A stretch of DNA of 64,000 nt, taken from positions 3,162,001-3,226,000 of the forward strand of contig NC_004347.2 of assembly GCF_000146165.2 (NCBI RefSeq). The letters run 5' to 3'. This DNA is from Shewanella oneidensis MR-1 (GTDB lineage Bacteria > Pseudomonadota > Gammaproteobacteria > Enterobacterales > Shewanellaceae). Below the pieces are notes generated by a model. That model was not told the origin of the DNA, made no database searches, and worked only from the letters and a program-made list of their open reading frames with translations. Shown here in pieces: positions 16,633-27,111 of the stretch (positions within the stretch are counted from its first letter, which is position 1; each line of letters starts with the position of its first letter). The translations under genes and the position numbers were made by a program.

Positions 16633-18120
16633 ATGAATGAGATTGTTAATGCGGTCAACAATATCGTTTGGAGCCCCGCGCTTGTATATCTTTGCCTTGG
16701 TGTGGGACTCTTTTTCTCCCTGCGCTCACGTTTTTTACAGTTACGCCATTTACCCGAGATGATCCGTTTAATGTTTGATGGTAAGAGCACCGATGCAGGT
16801 GTATCTTCCTTTCAGGCATTAGCCATGACCTTAGCCGGTCGGGTGGGTACAGGGAATATTGCCGGCGTTGCAACTGCGATTACCTTTGGTGGCCCCGGCG
16901 CCCTATTTTGGATGTGGATGGTGGCGTTTCTAGGCGCGAGCTCCGCATTTGTGGAATCAACCTTAGGCCAAGTCTATAAAGAAAAAATCAATGGTGAATA
17001 CCGCGGCGGCCCAGCCTTCTATATTGAAAAAGGTTTAGGCATGAAGTGGTACGCATGGACGTTTGCCATTGCAACCATTTTTGCCTGTGGGGTGTTACTG
17101 CCCGGGGTGCAAGCCAACTCCATTGGCGCCAGCTTAAAAACCGCCTTTGATATCGACCCTAATGTTACCGCGGCCGTGTTAGCCATGTTACTCGGGTTTA
17201 TTATTTTCGGCGGAGTAAAACGCATCGCCAATTTTGCCACTTTGGTGGTGCCCTTTATGGCGCTCGGTTATATCATCGTCGCCTGCGTGATTATCGCCCT
17301 TAATATTGATCAGTTACCCGGGATTTTATGGTTAATTATCAAAAGCGCCTTTGGCTTTGATGCCGGTTTTGGCGCGATTTTAGGCCTCGCCATTATGTGG
17401 GGGGTTAAACGCGGGGTGTATTCTAACGAGGCAGGACAAGGTACCGGCCCACATGCCTCCTCGGCGGCGGCGGTGACCCATCCAGCCAAGCAAGGCTTAG
17501 TGCAAGCTTTCTCCGTTTACATTGATACCCTATTTGTGTGTTCTGCCACCGGTTTTATGTTACTTATCACCGGCCTTTATAACGTGCAGGGGCCAGATGG
17601 CGCCGCGCTCTATACCGGTATTGCAGGGGTTGCTGCTGGCTCAGGTTATGTACAAACCGCGATGGAAAGTATGATGCCAGGCTTTGGTAATATGTTTGTC
17701 GCCATTGCCCTGTTCTTCTTTGCCTTCACCACCATTGTTGCCTATTACTATATTGCCGAAACCAACATTGCCTATATCAATCGCAAGGTGAATCGCCCTT
17801 GGCTGACTGTCATGCTTAAAGTCATCATCATGGCATCGACCGTCTATGGCACCGTAAAAACCGCTGACTTAGCTTGGGGCATGGGTGATATTGGTGTGGG
17901 AATTATGGCTTGGCTAAACATTATTGCCATTATTCTGCTGCAAAAAGTCGCCTTTACTTGTTTGAAAGATTATGAGTCTCAACAAAAACAAGGAATTGAG
18001 CCGCAATTTGATCCTGAAAAACTCGGGATCCCCCATGCTGACTATTGGGTTGAGCGTAAAAATGCGCAGGATGAACCTATGTCTATCCGCCACTCAATCG
18101 AAAGTAAAAAACGAGTCTAA
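16633..18120 (+). CDS. Sodium:alanine/glycine symporter (AGCS family)
   Basis: 495 residues with about 11 hydrophobic segments. AGCS carriers import alanine or glycine with Na+. The family signature FQALAMTLAGRVGTGNIAGVATAI lies near residue 55-80 (only its core GRVGTGNIAG is needed for the call), and the conserved NEAGQGTGPHASSAA segment is near residue 265. The ATG at 16633 is chosen over the upstream start at 16507, which would add 42 hydrophilic residues not seen in the family. Monocistronic; a strong terminator follows. Confidence 0.92.
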   Translation: MNEIVNAVNNIVWSPALVYLCLGVGLFFSLRSRFLQLRHLPEMIRLMFDGKSTDAGVSSFQALAMTLAGRVGTGNIAGVATAITFGGPGALFWMWMVAFLGASSAFVESTLGQVYKEKINGEYRGGPAFYIEKGLGMKWYAWTFAIATIFACGVLLPGVQANSIGASLKTAFDIDPNVTAAVLAMLLGFIIFGGVKRIANFATLVVPFMALGYIIVACVIIALNIDQLPGILWLIIKSAFGFDAGFGAILGLAIMWGVKRGVYSNEAGQGTGPHASSAAAVTHPAKQGLVQAFSVYIDTLFVCSATGFMLLITGLYNVQGPDGAALYTGIAGVAAGSGYVQTAMESMMPGFGNMFVAIALFFFAFTTIVAYYYIAETNIAYINRKVNRPWLTVMLKVIIMASTVYGTVKTADLAWGMGDIGVGIMAWLNIIAIILLQKVAFTCLKDYESQQKQGIEPQFDPEKLGIPHADYWVERKNAQDEPMSIRHSIESKKRV

Positions 18121-18140
18121 CTTACAGATATATAAACAAA

Positions 18141-18169
18141 AAGCCAGTGATTAGTCACTGGCTTTTTTA
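18141..18169. terminator. Terminator between symporter and purF
   Basis: Stem AAGCCAGTGA/TCACTGGCTT with loop TTAG and a T run; A-rich on the other side, so probably usable in both directions. Confidence 0.88.
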
Positions 18170-18215
18170 TCAGTTAAAACATGCTCTCAGTTAATATGAG
18201 TGCATTCATCTCAAC

Positions 18216-19730
18216 CTAGGGATGGCAGACGTTGTGCAACTCAAGGTTAGTACCAATATCCTTATTACGGTCAGCTTTGGCATCATCGTTACGAAGCTGC
18301 GTTAAATGATCAAGATAGGATTGATCAACATCGTTGGTGATGTAATGTCCGTCAAACACTGAGGTTTCAAAACGTTTGATCTCAGGATTTTCCATTCTTA
18401 CCGCTTCAATCAGATCCGGCAGATTTTGGAAGATAATGCCATCGGCACCAATCAGTTTAGCAATTTCATCGGCATCACGACCGTGGGCGATAAGCTCGTT
18501 CGACGTTGGCATATCGATACCATACACGTTCGGGAAGCGGATTTCCGGCGCCGCGGAGGCAAAGTATACTTTCTTCGCCCCTGCTTCACGGGCCATCTCA
18601 ATAATTTGCTCAGAGGTGGTGCCGCGCACGATAGAGTCATCGACTAACAGGACATTTTTACCTTTAAACTCGGTATTGATGGCATTGAGTTTACGGCGTA
18701 CTGATTTCTTACGTTCCTGTTGGCCAGGCATAATAAAGGTACGGCCGATATAACGGTTCTTCACAAAACCTTGGCGATAAGGCAAATCCATGCAGCGTGC
18801 GATTTCCAGCGCGATATCGCATGAGGTTTCCGGAATAGGGATCACCACATCGATATCATGGTCGTACCATTCTTTCTTAATCTTCTCACCAAGCTTAGCC
18901 CCCATATTCACGCGGCTAGCGTAAACAGAGACATTATCGATGGTGGAATCAGGGCGAGCGAAATATACAAATTCGAAGATACAAGGTGAATAGCTTGGCT
19001 CTTTTGCACATTGGCGGGTGTAAAGATTGCCATCAAGGGAAATATAAATCGCCTCACCTGGTGCCACATCGCGCATGACTTCAAAGCCTACGGCATCGAG
19101 GGCCACGCTCTCAGAGGCGACCATGTATTCAGTGCCAGTTGGCGTTTCATGTTTACCTAGTACCAAAGGGCGAATGCCGAAAGGATCGCGAAATGCGACT
19201 AAACCTTGACCAATGATCATGGCCACTACGGCATAGGCGCCACGGGCCTGCTCATGAACCTTAGCGATAGTGTCAAACACTTCGTCAGCGGTCAGATCGA
19301 GGCTCGTGGTTTTTTGCAGTTCATCGGCAAGCAGGTTTAACAACACCTCTGAGTCAGATGTGGTGTTCACATGGCGACGTTTTTTGATCAGGCCTTCGGC
19401 CAATTCAAGTGTGTTGGTTAAGTTACCGTTATGGGCCAATGAAATCCCAAATGGCGAGTTAACATAGAAAGGCTGCGCTTCTGACGCACTGGAACTGCCA
19501 GCAGTAGGATAACGTACATGGCCAATACCCGCATTGCCCTGTAGGCGCTGCATGTGTTTGACTTCAAATACGTCTTTGACTAGACCATTGGCTTTACGTA
19601 GTCTGAAAGCACCACGATCAACGGTGACAATACCTGCCGCATCCTGACCTCTGTGTTGAAGCACAGTCAGTGCATCATAAATGGTCTGATTAACCGATGA
19701 TTGGCCAACTATTCCGACGATACCACACAT
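18216..19730 (-). CDS. purF: Amidophosphoribosyltransferase
   Basis: 504 residues; first committed step of purine synthesis, PRPP + glutamine to phosphoribosylamine. The N-terminus MCGIVGIVG exposes Cys2, the glutaminase nucleophile; [14 protein letters not shown] [11 protein letters not shown] follows. The C-terminal phosphoribosyltransferase domain holds [13 protein letters not shown], the PRPP-binding signature (about residue 370). Third gene after dedD-like and cvpA genes as in E. coli; a 182-base gap to cvpA includes a weak hairpin (AGCC-GAAT-GGCT followed by GGGGTTTT on the minus strand). Confidence 0.97.
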   Translation of the reverse strand: MCGIVGIVGQSSVNQTIYDALTVLQHRGQDAAGIVTVDRGAFRLRKANGLVKDVFEVKHMQRLQGNAGIGHVRYPTAGSSSASEAQPFYVNSPFGISLAHNGNLTNTLELAEGLIKKRRHVNTTSDSEVLLNLLADELQKTTSLDLTADEVFDTIAKVHEQARGAYAVVAMIIGQGLVAFRDPFGIRPLVLGKHETPTGTEYMVASESVALDAVGFEVMRDVAPGEAIYISLDGNLYTRQCAKEPSYSPCIFEFVYFARPDSTIDNVSVYASRVNMGAKLGEKIKKEWYDHDIDVVIPIPETSCDIALEIARCMDLPYRQGFVKNRYIGRTFIMPGQQERKKSVRRKLNAINTEFKGKNVLLVDDSIVRGTTSEQIIEMAREAGAKKVYFASAAPEIRFPNVYGIDMPTSNELIAHGRDADEIAKLIGADGIIFQNLPDLIEAVRMENPEIKRFETSVFDGHYITNDVDQSYLDHLTQLRNDDAKADRNKDIGTNLELHNVCHP

Positions 19731-19912
19731 GGGTAAGCTTCCTCATTGTAAGATGTTCTATGCCCTTTCATGTTGAAATATAAGTAAAAGACGAAGTAAA
19801 ACCCCAGCCATTCGGCTAGTGTCCTTCGCCTCGGTTTGAGTCTGTCGCAAGGGTGCTACAGAGTTCAAAACTGACTTATCTTCCATCACTTAGGATAAAT
19901 TTATTGTCTTTT

Positions 19913-20401
19913 TTATAGTTTGGGTACAAAGCTGGAGGTGTTTTCCAAATAGTTAAAAAACCATTGGATGACAACGCCAAATTCGGGCACTAATACAGAA
20001 TCCTTCCACCATTGGGCGTTGGGTGAGCCTGTAAAAGCATCCATAAAAAACAGTAGCGCGCTGACAATCAGCGCGCCCCTTATGGCACCGAAACACAGAC
20101 CTAACAGTCTGTCAGTGCCTGATAATCCGGTTTTAACCACTAATTGCCCAATGATGTAATTAATAAGGGCGCCGAGAATTAAGGTGGTGATAAAAAGAAT
20201 GGCAATAGAAACGCCGTTGCGCAGCATCTCATCGTTCATTTGTGTCAGATGGATGGCGAGGTCTTGGTAAAATTGGCTGGCAACAAAGAAAGCCGCGAAC
20301 CATACCACTAACGACATGGCTTCTTTGGCGAATCCACGGATCAGACTGATAAGAGTCGATAACCCGATAACGAAAATAATAGCGTAATCAATCCAAACCA
20401 T
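19913..20401 (-). CDS. cvpA: CvpA family inner-membrane protein
   Basis: 162 residues with four hydrophobic segments (about 5-18, 27-45, 62-85, 100-120). In E. coli cvpA is needed for colicin V production and for envelope/bile tolerance. The N-terminus [26 protein letters not shown] matches the family start, with conserved RGFxKE. Order dedD-cvpA-purF is conserved in gamma-proteobacteria. Confidence 0.92.
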   Translation of the reverse strand: MVWIDYAIIFVIGLSTLISLIRGFAKEAMSLVVWFAAFFVASQFYQDLAIHLTQMNDEMLRNGVSIAILFITTLILGALINYIIGQLVVKTGLSGTDRLLGLCFGAIRGALIVSALLFFMDAFTGSPNAQWWKDSVLVPEFGVVIQWFFNYLENTSSFVPKL

Positions 20402-20447
20402 TGAGATGGCTTTCCAGCATAGGCTTTAAGACGGCGCGATTCTACCA

Positions 20448-20499
20448 GAGACTGAAACGATTCTCACCCCTCGAGAGGTAAATAAATTATTTCAGTCTC
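20448..20499. repeat. Inverted repeat between dedD-like gene and cvpA
   Basis: Perfect 10-base arms GAGACTGAAA and TTTCAGTCTC separated by 32 bases, with a small inner palindrome (CCTCGAGAGG). It has no T run, so it is not an ordinary terminator; it may fold in the leader of cvpA mRNA. Confidence 0.4.
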
Positions 20500-20510
20500 A
20501 GTACTCGCGA

Positions 20511-21356
20511 TTAAGATTCCAATGGATTAAAAGGCACAATACGGCCTTTTAAGCGTGTCAGATTTTCAACCTCTTGTTGTACTTTCTTCAACTTAGCTTC
20601 AGACACATCCGGCCCAACGAACACTTTCGTCAACACGCCATCCTTTGGTGTCTCCGGAATGGTGTAGGCCTTATACCCGCTTTTACGCAGTTGTGCTACC
20701 AACGACTTCACGTTCGCCGCATTACTAAAGGCGCCCAATTGCAGGGTGAGTCCAGGCTTTAATGAATCACGGCTGACCACTTTTATGCCATCATCCTTGG
20801 CTGGTTTTGCAGATTCTGTTTTCGCGGTTTCGGTTTTAGGCTTTTCGGTTTTGGCGACGGTTGTCGGCTTGGACTCAGGCTTTTTCGGTTCCGTTTTCGC
20901 AACCACAGGCTTTGGCTTGTCTTTTTTAGGTTCAGCCTTTGCCGTATCGGTTTTCGCCTCTTTCACCTCAGCCTTGGGTTCAGCTTTTGCAACCTGCGGT
21001 TTAGCTTGCTCTTTGGCCACAACCTGCGCTAATTCAGTTTTAGATTCAGGCTTAGGCTTAGATTCAGGCGTCAATTCTGATTTAGGATCAGCACCAACCG
21101 CCTGCGCTAACGCAGTATCATCATTGCTGGATGCCTCATCAGGTTCTGCCCCTTCACCATCCACTTCCTGCGCAGATAACACTTCAAACATTTCATCGGT
21201 GTTTTTCTGCATTACCGCCGTAGGACGTAAGGGAATTTCAGCAAATTGCTCCTCTTGACGCTCTTTCTTACCATCTAAAATATCCGGCAGAAAAATCACC
21301 CCGAGGGCGACCAGCACCACAGTGCCGACTAATCGATTATGAAACTGGCTAGACAA
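20511..21356 (-). CDS. DedD-like SPOR-domain protein
   Basis: 281 residues. One N-terminal membrane helix (about residues 10-26, VGTVVLVALGVIFLP), a long low-complexity Lys/Pro/Glu/Ala linker (about 60-195), and a C-terminal SPOR domain (about 205-280, starting LTLQLGAFSNAANVKSLVAQL) that binds denuded septal peptidoglycan. DedD takes part in cell constriction. I propose a TTG start at 21356, where the coding sequence overlaps the folC stop, because upstream residues in this frame lie entirely in folC and would not fit before the membrane helix. Confidence 0.85.
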   Translation of the reverse strand: MSSQFHNRLVGTVVLVALGVIFLPDILDGKKERQEEQFAEIPLRPTAVMQKNTDEMFEVLSAQEVDGEGAEPDEASSNDDTALAQAVGADPKSELTPESKPKPESKTELAQVVAKEQAKPQVAKAEPKAEVKEAKTDTAKAEPKKDKPKPVVAKTEPKKPESKPTTVAKTEKPKTETAKTESAKPAKDDGIKVVSRDSLKPGLTLQLGAFSNAANVKSLVAQLRKSGYKAYTIPETPKDGVLTKVFVGPDVSEAKLKKVQQEVENLTRLKGRIVPFNPLES

Positions 21357-22644
21357 AACGGTTATCCTGCTTAAAGAGAGACTTAAAACCTGCCACAGTG
21401 TAAAAGGAGCCAAACACAATTACCACATCATCGGGCTGAATTTGCGCTTTTAATGCCGTCCAGGCGGTGGCGATATCCTCAAACTCACATGCCTTAGTCT
21501 CTTGAGTTAAGGTTTGGCGTAACAGGCTAGCATGCGCGCCGCGCTCTCCCTGTAAACTCACTAAGTACCAAGTATCAATTAAGGGCGAGACCACTGGCAA
21601 CACACCACCAATATCCTTATCCTTTAGCATGCCGCACAGGGCAAACACTCGCTTACCCGCGACGATGGGCGTGAGTTGCTTGACTAAAAACCTTGCGGCA
21701 TGGGGATTATGTGCCACATCGAGCAGAATGAGCGGCTGCTCACTGACTTGCTCCAAGCGTCCGGTTAAGCGCGCGCTGCTAATACCTTTGGCAATGATAT
21801 CGGCGGCAATTTCTGGCCAGCCATGCTCGACAATGGCAATGACTGTCGCAGCATTGGGCAGTGTCGGTAAGCTAAGTTGTTTAAGTTTGAGCACTTGCCC
21901 TTGGTAATCCCAAGTGTGGCCATTTTGCTGATAGGTGAATTCTGTCCCTACCCGATATAGCTTGGCCCCCAGTTGCTGGGCGACATCATTGACGGTATGG
22001 GGCAAGTTTGGCTCGCCCACAATCGCAGGTTTACCTTGGCGAAAAATCCCCGCCTTTTCGCGGCCAACCAATTCGCGGGTATTGCCCAAATACGCCTCAT
22101 GGTCTAAATCGACGGACGTCACCGCACTAATATCGGCATCAATCATGTTAGTGGCATCTAAACGGCCACCAAGACCGACTTCTAAGATCACCACATCCAG
22201 CTTAGCCGCTTTAAACAGGATTAATCCCGCCAAGGTGGCATATTCGAAGAAGGTGAGCGAAATATTACCGCGCGCCGCTTCTATCTGTTCAAAGGCGGCG
22301 ACAAAGGCCTCGTCACTCTGGTCTTGACCGTTAATACGTACCCTTTCGTTATATTTGAGCATATGGGGCGAGCTGTAAACGCCCACTGTCAGCCCGGATA
22401 AACGCAGGATGTTTTCCAGCATGGCGCAGGTCGTGCCTTTACCATTGGTGCCACCCACAGTGACAACTTTACTTGGCCCTAAATCCAATACATTAAGGCG
22501 CTGTGCCACCTTAGAAACCCGAGTTAATCCCATGTCGATTTCCGTCGGGTGAATAGATAATAAATACGCTAGCCACTGTTCAAGGGGCGCATTTGCACTG
22601 GGTACGGTTACACTTGAAGCCTGTTCACTCGGGGCTACGGTCAT
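21349..22644 (-). CDS. folC: Bifunctional dihydrofolate synthase / folylpolyglutamate synthase
   Basis: 431 residues. ATP-dependent addition of glutamate to dihydropteroate and to tetrahydrofolate. The P-loop VGGTNGKGTTCAML is near residue 55; LEVGLGGRLDATN and DVAHNPHAARF are the other Mur-ligase-type motifs. Its 3' end overlaps the SPOR-protein start. Upstream lies truA after only 67 bases; in E. coli accD separates the two, and it is not here. Confidence 0.96.
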   Translation of the reverse strand: MTVAPSEQASSVTVPSANAPLEQWLAYLLSIHPTEIDMGLTRVSKVAQRLNVLDLGPSKVVTVGGTNGKGTTCAMLENILRLSGLTVGVYSSPHMLKYNERVRINGQDQSDEAFVAAFEQIEAARGNISLTFFEYATLAGLILFKAAKLDVVILEVGLGGRLDATNMIDADISAVTSVDLDHEAYLGNTRELVGREKAGIFRQGKPAIVGEPNLPHTVNDVAQQLGAKLYRVGTEFTYQQNGHTWDYQGQVLKLKQLSLPTLPNAATVIAIVEHGWPEIAADIIAKGISSARLTGRLEQVSEQPLILLDVAHNPHAARFLVKQLTPIVAGKRVFALCGMLKDKDIGGVLPVVSPLIDTWYLVSLQGERGAHASLLRQTLTQETKACEFEDIATAWTALKAQIQPDDVVIVFGSFYTVAGFKSLFKQDNRFV

Positions 22645-22711
22645 CTGTTCATTCCTTCCTTCGAAACGCGCTTACTTGCTCGCACGGTCTTGCTCACACG
22701 GCTTAGCACGA

Positions 22712-23497
22712 TTAATCCAGCATAAATAGTGGTCCTAACGCTAACTTGGGCAATTGATATGGCTCAGGATAAGTCACATCCACAAGATAGAGTCCGTTCG
22801 GTTTAGCCGTTGCCGCGGCTTGGTTTCTATCCTTTAATGCTAATAGCTCTGCCATCCAAGTGAGTGGCTGGTTGCCAAGCCCAATCTCCAGCAGTGAGCC
22901 GACAATATTACGCACCATATGATGTAGGAAAGCATTGGCCGAAATATCGACAATGACATACATCCCTTGGCGAGTCACTTTAACGCTGTGCACATTGCGA
23001 AAAGGCGTTTTAGACTGGCATTGAATGGCTCGAAAACTGGTAAAGTCCTGCTCACCGAGCAGTGCCTGTGCCGCGATATGCATTTTATCGGCATCGATAT
23101 CGCCATGATAATGGCTGACACCTTGACGCAGGATCCCCGGGCGAAGATTGTGATTGTAAATCACATAACGGTAACGTCTGGCTGTGGCCGAAAAGCGCGC
23201 ATGAAAGCTCTCATCCACCTCTTTTGCCCAGCGCACTGCAATATTATCGGGCAAATTGGCATTCACGCCTAAAGTCCAAGCACCTTCGTTACGCACTGCG
23301 TTGGTATCGAAATGCACCACCTGCCCAGTCGCATGGACGCCAGCATCGGTTCTTCCGGCACAAAACAAACTAATGGGTTCATTCGCCACCTTAGATAAGG
23401 CTTGTTCTAATTGCCCTTGTACTGAATCGACTTCGGCCTGACGCTGCCAACCGAAATAACCACTCCCGTCATATTCAATACCTAATGCAATCCGCAT
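22712..23497 (-). CDS. truA: tRNA pseudouridine(38-40) synthase
   Basis: 261 residues. Isomerises U38-U40 in the anticodon arm. The catalytic Asp lies in [18 protein letters not shown] (about residue 52), and the start [19 protein letters not shown] is characteristic. The ATG at 23497 is 8 bases from GAGG and matches the usual N-terminus; a GTG two codons upstream is possible. Downstream of fimV, with a terminator between them. Confidence 0.96.
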   Translation of the reverse strand: MRIALGIEYDGSGYFGWQRQAEVDSVQGQLEQALSKVANEPISLFCAGRTDAGVHATGQVVHFDTNAVRNEGAWTLGVNANLPDNIAVRWAKEVDESFHARFSATARRYRYVIYNHNLRPGILRQGVSHYHGDIDADKMHIAAQALLGEQDFTSFRAIQCQSKTPFRNVHSVKVTRQGMYVIVDISANAFLHHMVRNIVGSLLEIGLGNQPLTWMAELLALKDRNQAAATAKPNGLYLVDVTYPEPYQLPKLALGPLFMLD

Positions 23498-23547
23498 CCA
23501 CACATCCTCACAATTAATTTAGCAGCGCATTTTATCACAGCAGCCCA

Positions 23548-23576
23548 TAAAAAAAACGGCGCTCTGCGCGCCGTTT
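23548..23576 (-). terminator. Terminator of fimV
   Basis: 9-bp stem AAACGGCGC/GCGCCGTTT with a 5-base loop; followed on the minus strand by a T run. Confidence 0.85.
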
Positions 23577-23599
23577 GTCTTAAATCGATCCCCTAAAAA

Positions 23600-26500
23600 C
23601 TAACTCATTTCTTTGAGTAAGCGGGCCGCTTCTTCTTGCTGACGATCGTTACCGTCGATTTGGACTTCTCGTAACAACGCTTTAGCACTGTCACTGTCAT
23701 CGATTTCGATATAGGCGCGGGCTAAATCAAGCTTGGCATTGACGGAGTTTTCTTCATCGTCCACATCGATCATCGCGGCATCACCAATCAGGGCACCCAC
23801 ATCACTCATCTCAACATCCATTTCAGGATAGAGATCTGTCTCAACGCTGTCCTGCTCAGCATCATTGAGCAGTTTTTCAATGTCGATATAGCCATGCTCA
23901 TTTTGGAAATGCGTTAAATCGTGCTCTGGCACAAATTTCTTCGACTTGCGAGATTCCTGTGCATCAAGTGCCGCTAATGCTTCATCAACGGTAAGAGTGT
24001 GCTCATCATCAAGGGCAAAGCTGTCCTCAGGCGTTAATACCTCTTCATCCTCAATATCGACATTAGCACTGAAAGCGGCAAGTACACTATCATCTGTTAA
24101 ATCAATATCATCAGTATCTAGGTCAGCTTTTAAATCAAACTCATGGCCTAAATCCACATCAACGATGTCATCATCTTTATCAGTGTTAACCGTAAATGTA
24201 GGTTCTACCTTCTTAATAGGCTCGTCTAATACAAACTCCAAAGGTTGACGCGCAGAAACCGCTTGCGGATCGACGGGCGCAGGTTCCACGGGTGCCACAG
24301 GTTCAGGCTTAGGGATCTCGGTTTTTGCACTAGACGTCGGCGCAAAGTTAAGTTCAGTATCCCAATCGAGTACATGGGGATCTTTGCTCTTGTTCGCCTT
24401 TAAATCGTTAAAGAATGAAGCCTCTTTTTCTTTGACTTTAGCCGCAGCGGCGGCAGCAGTCGCTGCCGTTAAGGTTGCAGTCGCGAGCTCGACGTTATTC
24501 GCTTCATTATCAACAAAACCCGTAAAGGTTGGCTCATCTGTCGCTTCGTTAGCATCATCGCGACGATCTGCAATCGTGTCGCTTAGCTCAAAGGTATCAT
24601 CCGTACCATCAATCGCATGGGCTGCACCAATGCCTTTGAGTAAGTCTTCTTCCTCCTCAGCCTTATCCTCTGTATCTAAGTGTGTGGTTTCAAGGTCGAA
24701 ATTAAACTCATCAGCGTCGGCTTCAGCCTGCTCTGGCACATCAAACTCGGCGAGAAGGGAGTCAAGATCATCATCTGCAGCAGTCAACTCTTCGGGTAAT
24801 GTCGCTTCTAGCTCAGCGGCAATCTCATCGCTATGGCCGTTGTTTATATCACTTGGTGTTTGAACTTCTGCAGTATCTTGGGCATTGAAACCCGCCAACA
24901 ACTGGTCAAGGTCATCATCACTAACGGGCAGCTCGGTGTTTAATTCTTCTTCCAATTCGGCAGCAATGGCAGCAGCAACCACAGGATCATGCTGTATTGG
25001 AGCATCCAAACTTGCGAGCAGCGAATCAATATCATCGGATTCACTAACACCAATGTCAGTTAAATCGACATCTAGCTCTGCGGCAATTTCATCGCTCAGA
25101 TCCGGTTCCGGTGCCACTGGCTTATCAAAGTCCGCCAGTAAGGCATCGATATCATCGGTTTGCTCAACCCCTAATTCAGCTAAGTCATCATCCAATTCTG
25201 CGGCAATTTCATCGCTAAGATCAGGCGTCGCTTCAGCAGGCGTCTTGTCAAAATCCGCTAATAAAGCATCGAGGTCGTCTGCCTCAGAATCAGTTACTGA
25301 GTCAGTCGCTTCTGAGGTGTTAAAGCCTGCAAGCAAAGCATCAATATCATCGTCAGCCGTTTCAGCTGACGGTTTATTTTCAAGTTCACTCTCTAATTCT
25401 GCGGCAATCGCTGCTGCCAGATCGGCATCGGTGGAGTCAATTGCAGCAGCTGGTTCTGATGGAATATCAAAATCCGCCAATTCATCAAAGTTTTCAGTGT
25501 CAGAAGCCGCATTCGTTGATGGCTCATTGCTAACATCTGAGCCAAGTCCTGCCAATAAAGCATCAAGATCCTCTTCTTCAAGAATGTTTCCTGATTTAGT
25601 TTTTTCTTCAGCAAAGGTTTCCTCTTGATCGCCCATGGCCTCAGCCCAAAGATCATCCAAGGATTGGCCTTCGTCCTCTGCAAATTGCGGCGCAGCCTCG
25701 GTACTAGCACCAGAGTCGATAAACATTTCAGAGGCAATATCCATCTGCTCATGCCCATCAGTCATTTCCTGCTCGGGTTGCAGACTCACGCTACCGACAT
25801 CTAATAGGCTATCGATGGAATCGGCATGGTCGCCATCTAAATGCACTGCCATGTCGTTAATGTCATCGTCATCCATAGCCAGCACAGATGCGCCTGTTGC
25901 CATGCCTGCAGCGCCTGCGGTCATAGCAACCTGCTGCGCTGCGAGCTCGCGGCGCTCTTTATTACGCTTACGACGAAGCATCCAGAACACAAGCAGCAGT
26001 AGCAATAATGCCGGGATCACAGCCGCAGCAACAAGAAGCAGCGGATTATTCATCAAGTTACGCCACACATCTTCAGGCTCAGCAGGTATTTGTGGTTGCG
26101 CATCGGTTTCTGATGGAGCTTGAGCGGCTTCTACTTCGGCCTTCAGTGCTAGATTTTGCTTTTTACTCGCCTGTAAAGTTTCTTCTAATACTGCAATTTG
26201 TTGATTTAAATCCTCAATTTTGGCTTTAAGGGCTTCAACATCGGCATTTCTCACGGCGAGCTGATCTTGTGCTCTGGCTAACTCATCAGTTAAAGATAAA
26301 TTTTTGCTCTCCGCGGCCTCAAGGCGAGTATTCACATCGGAACTCGCCATATTCGGCGCGACGGGAGTTGCGGGTGGCGTTGCCACGACCTCCGTTTTAG
26401 CGACTTCGGTCTTAGTCGCTTCAGGTTTAACTTCAACCTTAGGTTTATTTTCAACCACCGGAGTGACAACGACGGGCTTCGTTACCGGCTTAGTTACCGG

Positions 26501-26932
26501 CTTAGTCGCTACTTTAGCGGTATTGCGGACTTGCTTATCACTGCGTTCAGCGCGGGCAATGGCCACACTATTAGGAATGGATAGCATCACTTCTTTCGAA
26601 GGGATCAGCAAAATCATCCCACGTTCTAGGCTGTTATAACTATCGGAGTTAAAGGCATGGGGGTTAGCATCAAATACTGCAGCCATCACTTGATAAACAC
26701 TGACGCTGGCATCAGGGCGCACTTTTTGCGCAATACTCCAAAACGTGTCTTTTGAAGTCGTAGGGCCATATTGGTGATTCACTTGACGGATTTGTCCGTC
26801 TGGGCCCATGATTTTTAAAGGTTTTATTTTGGGAGTATCGGCAGCAATCGCAGGATCAATAAAAGAGGTCGTGGAAGAAACAGCCAAAATGGTGGCCATT
26901 AGGCCAAGAAGATACGAAGTGCGAAATTTCAT
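23600..26932 (-). CDS. fimV: FimV-like polar hub / LysM-TPR membrane protein
   Basis: 1110 residues. Signal sequence (about 1-30, ending PAIAA), a FimV N-terminal and LysM-like peptidoglycan-binding region (about 35-125), Lys/Thr/Val-Pro linker, coiled coil (about 205-265), one membrane helix (LLLVAAAVIPALLLLLLVFWML, about 300-320), then about 700 highly acidic residues, and a C-terminal FimV/TPR motif (SVNAKLDLARAYIEIDDSDSAKALLREV-type end). The cytoplasmic part carries at least six copies of D-D-[IL]-D-x-L-L-A-x-[FL]. FimV/HubP proteins organise the cell pole (flagellum, chemotaxis, chromosome origin, type IV pili). The ATG at 26932 follows GAAGG. Confidence 0.92.
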   Translation of the reverse strand: MKFRTSYLLGLMATILAVSSTTSFIDPAIAADTPKIKPLKIMGPDGQIRQVNHQYGPTTSKDTFWSIAQKVRPDASVSVYQVMAAVFDANPHAFNSDSYNSLERGMILLIPSKEVMLSIPNSVAIARAERSDKQVRNTAKVATKPVTKPVTKPVVVTPVVENKPKVEVKPEATKTEVAKTEVVATPPATPVAPNMASSDVNTRLEAAESKNLSLTDELARAQDQLAVRNADVEALKAKIEDLNQQIAVLEETLQASKKQNLALKAEVEAAQAPSETDAQPQIPAEPEDVWRNLMNNPLLLVAAAVIPALLLLLLVFWMLRRKRNKERRELAAQQVAMTAGAAGMATGASVLAMDDDDINDMAVHLDGDHADSIDSLLDVGSVSLQPEQEMTDGHEQMDIASEMFIDSGASTEAAPQFAEDEGQSLDDLWAEAMGDQEETFAEEKTKSGNILEEEDLDALLAGLGSDVSNEPSTNAASDTENFDELADFDIPSEPAAAIDSTDADLAAAIAAELESELENKPSAETADDDIDALLAGFNTSEATDSVTDSEADDLDALLADFDKTPAEATPDLSDEIAAELDDDLAELGVEQTDDIDALLADFDKPVAPEPDLSDEIAAELDVDLTDIGVSESDDIDSLLASLDAPIQHDPVVAAAIAAELEEELNTELPVSDDDLDQLLAGFNAQDTAEVQTPSDINNGHSDEIAAELEATLPEELTAADDDLDSLLAEFDVPEQAEADADEFNFDLETTHLDTEDKAEEEEDLLKGIGAAHAIDGTDDTFELSDTIADRRDDANEATDEPTFTGFVDNEANNVELATATLTAATAAAAAAKVKEKEASFFNDLKANKSKDPHVLDWDTELNFAPTSSAKTEIPKPEPVAPVEPAPVDPQAVSARQPLEFVLDEPIKKVEPTFTVNTDKDDDIVDVDLGHEFDLKADLDTDDIDLTDDSVLAAFSANVDIEDEEVLTPEDSFALDDEHTLTVDEALAALDAQESRKSKKFVPEHDLTHFQNEHGYIDIEKLLNDAEQDSVETDLYPEMDVEMSDVGALIGDAAMIDVDDEENSVNAKLDLARAYIEIDDSDSAKALLREVQIDGNDRQQEEAARLLKEMS

Positions 26933-27055
26933 CAATCCTTCCCTTTGAAGCGCTATGTAAGTTATCTCGCTGATAACAGGCTTTAGGCAATTGTATTTAT
27001 TGAGATTACTATAAACTAGAAATCCCAGCCCTGCTACTGTTCACAATTGTAAAAC

Positions 27056-27084
27056 AAAAAAAGCCTGCTGGCAGCAGGCTTTTT
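27056..27084. terminator. Terminator of the pdxB-asd operon
   Basis: 8-bp GC-rich stem AGCCTGCT/AGCAGGCT extended by A-T pairs, 3-base loop, T run on both strands. Confidence 0.88.
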
Positions 27085-27111
27085 CATTGGGCATTCATTG
27101 ACACTTAGTGC

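Noticed and set aside
24384..25628. Long Ser-rich ORFs antisense to fimV
   Set aside because: They mirror the biased Asp/Glu/Ala codons of the acidic fimV region and resemble no protein.
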